Origin: Bacteroidales bacterium UBA1253
Lineage (GTDB): Bacteria; Bacteroidota; Bacteroidia; Bacteroidales; Paludibacteraceae
DNA length: 6,257 bases
Direction of reading: 5' to 3'
NCBI GenBank assembly: GCA_002308815.1
Contig: DBVX01000067.1
Coordinates: 47,563 to 53,819 of the forward strand
The notes beneath the pieces were generated by a model. That model worked only from the letters and a program-made list of their open reading frames with translations, made no database searches and was not told where the DNA came from. Position numbers and translations under genes: made by a program. Of this stretch, positions 5,359 to 6,257 are shown in pieces (the first letter of the stretch is position 1; every line of letters begins with the position of its first letter).

Positions 5359-6257
5359 ATGAAACTGAGTCACGATGAGTTGATTGCCGCTCTGCAGCAT
5401 CATTTTGGGTTTGATACGTTCAAGGGAAATCAGGAACAGATTATAATGAACCTTCTGGACGGGAAGGATTCGTTTGTCCTGATGCCCACAGGCGGAGGAA
5501 AGAGTATGTGCTACCAGCTGCCTGCACTGCTGATGGACGGAGTGGCGATTGTGATAAGCCCGCTCATCGCCCTGATGAAGAATCAGGTGGACGCGATGCG
5601 CAACTTCTCCGAGGAGGACGGCGTGGCGCATTTCATCAACTCAAGCCTCTCCAAACCGGAGATAACCGCAGTCAGGGAGGATGTGATGAGCGGCAAGACC
5701 AAACTGCTGTACCTGGCTCCTGAAAGTCTCAACAAGGACGAGAACATTGATTTCCTCCGCGAAGTCAAAATCAGTTTCTACGCCGTGGACGAGGCGCACT
5801 GTATCAGCGAGTGGGGACACGATTTCCGTCCCGAATACCGCAACATCCACAGCATGACCGTGCGCATCGGCAAGGCTCCTATTATGGCACTGACCGCCAC
5901 CGCCACCGAGAAGGTGCAGCACGACATCCAGAAGAGCCTCGACATCATGGAAGCGACCGTGTTCAAGGCGAGTTTCAACCGACCCAACCTGTACTATGAG
6001 GTACGTCCCAAGACCGACAACGTGGACAAGGACGTGATACGCTTCATCCGGCAGATGGAGGGCAAGTCGGGCATCGTCTATTGTCTTGCGAGGCGTGAGG
6101 TGGAGGAACTGTCCGCCAAACTGCAGGTGAATCACATTGCCGCCCTTCCCTATCACGCGGGTATGGACGCGGCGACACGAAGCGCCAATCAGGATGCCTT
6201 CCTGATGGAGAAAGTGCAGGTCATCGTGGCGACTATCGCCTTCGGTATGGGTATCGA
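5359..6257 (+). CDS. recQ: RecQ-family ATP-dependent DNA helicase, N-terminal part (runs off right edge)
   Basis: I translated this by hand from the ATG at 5359; the frame stays open for 299 codons to the window edge. RecQ is a 3'-5' DNA helicase of recombination and repair. Helicase motifs appear in order: motif 0 around FKGNQEQII (21-29, usually FRPGQ), motif I MPTGGGKSMCYQLPA (42-56), SPLIALMKNQV (67-77), motif II DEAHCISEWGHDFRPEY (144-160), motif III ALTATAT (177-183), SFNRPNLYYEV (205-215), motif IV IVYCLARREVEEL (239-251), YHAGM (265-269) and motif V ATIAFGMGI (291-299). DEAHCISEWGHDFRP with SFNRPNL is diagnostic of RecQ within superfamily 2. The zinc-binding, winged-helix and HRDC regions lie beyond the window. 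It is monocistronic as far as visible and divergent from murF-alr. Bacteroidales often carry more than one recQ, so which paralogue this is cannot be told. Confidence 0.95.
   Translation, partial: MKLSHDELIAALQHHFGFDTFKGNQEQIIMNLLDGKDSFVLMPTGGGKSMCYQLPALLMDGVAIVISPLIALMKNQVDAMRNFSEEDGVAHFINSSLSKPEITAVREDVMSGKTKLLYLAPESLNKDENIDFLREVKISFYAVDEAHCISEWGHDFRPEYRNIHSMTVRIGKAPIMALTATATEKVQHDIQKSLDIMEATVFKASFNRPNLYYEVRPKTDNVDKDVIRFIRQMEGKSGIVYCLARREVEELSAKLQVNHIAALPYHAGMDAATRSANQDAFLMEKVQVIVATIAFGMGI

Noticed and set aside
5641..6156. Minus-strand open frame (171 codons) within recQ
   Set aside because: The plus strand encodes an unbroken RecQ helicase with every motif in order; the antisense frame shows nothing recognisable.
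1..6257. CRISPR array, tRNA, rRNA, insertion sequence or phage genes
   Set aside because: No regularly spaced repeats, cloverleaf-like segments, transposase frames or terminal inverted repeats were seen.

Overview
The window looks like chromosomal DNA from a member of the Bacteroidales (Bacteroides/Prevotella/Muribaculaceae type). The evidence is a MurF-alanine racemase fusion gene, a BtuB-like TonB-dependent receptor, a DUF4465 exported protein, a FISUMP-like exported protein, and promoters that fit the Bacteroidetes consensus (TTTG, about 20 bp, TAnnTTTG). I cannot name the genus from sequence alone.

Layout. Positions 1-1445 (minus strand) form a vitamin B12-controlled unit. It has a promoter at about 1438-1465, a cobalamin riboswitch at about 1251-1430 with a clear B12 box, a hairpin plus U-run that could be its terminator switch, then a DUF4465 secreted or surface protein. 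One codon after that gene's stop, the GTG start of a BtuB-like outer-membrane receptor follows and runs off the left edge. Positions about 1493-1602 hold a decayed fragment of the 3' end of an ABC-transporter ATPase gene. Positions 1603-5168 (minus strand) read as a second unit: a MurF-Alr fusion gene with its own promoter, an overlapping FecE/FhuC/BtuD-type ABC ATPase, then a small exported FISUMP-like protein. From 5359 to the right edge, on the plus strand, is the N-terminal two thirds or so of a RecQ helicase, divergently transcribed from murF-alr.

How it fits together. The riboswitch, DUF4465 protein and BtuB-like receptor make a coherent cobamide-uptake module. The ABC ATPase is of the iron-siderophore/heme/B12 family and may or may not serve the same route; its permease and binding-protein partners are not in the window. 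MurF-Alr acts in D-alanine and peptidoglycan metabolism and RecQ in DNA repair.

Two points deserve most attention. The MurF half of MurF-Alr is heavily shortened (the whole protein is 615 aa, against roughly 800 or more usual for the fusion) and has lost residues expected for ligase activity, while the racemase half looks intact. Second, a mutated second copy of the ABC ATPase 3' end lies on the far side of the FISUMP-like gene, a scar of duplication or insertion directly upstream of the B12 operon.
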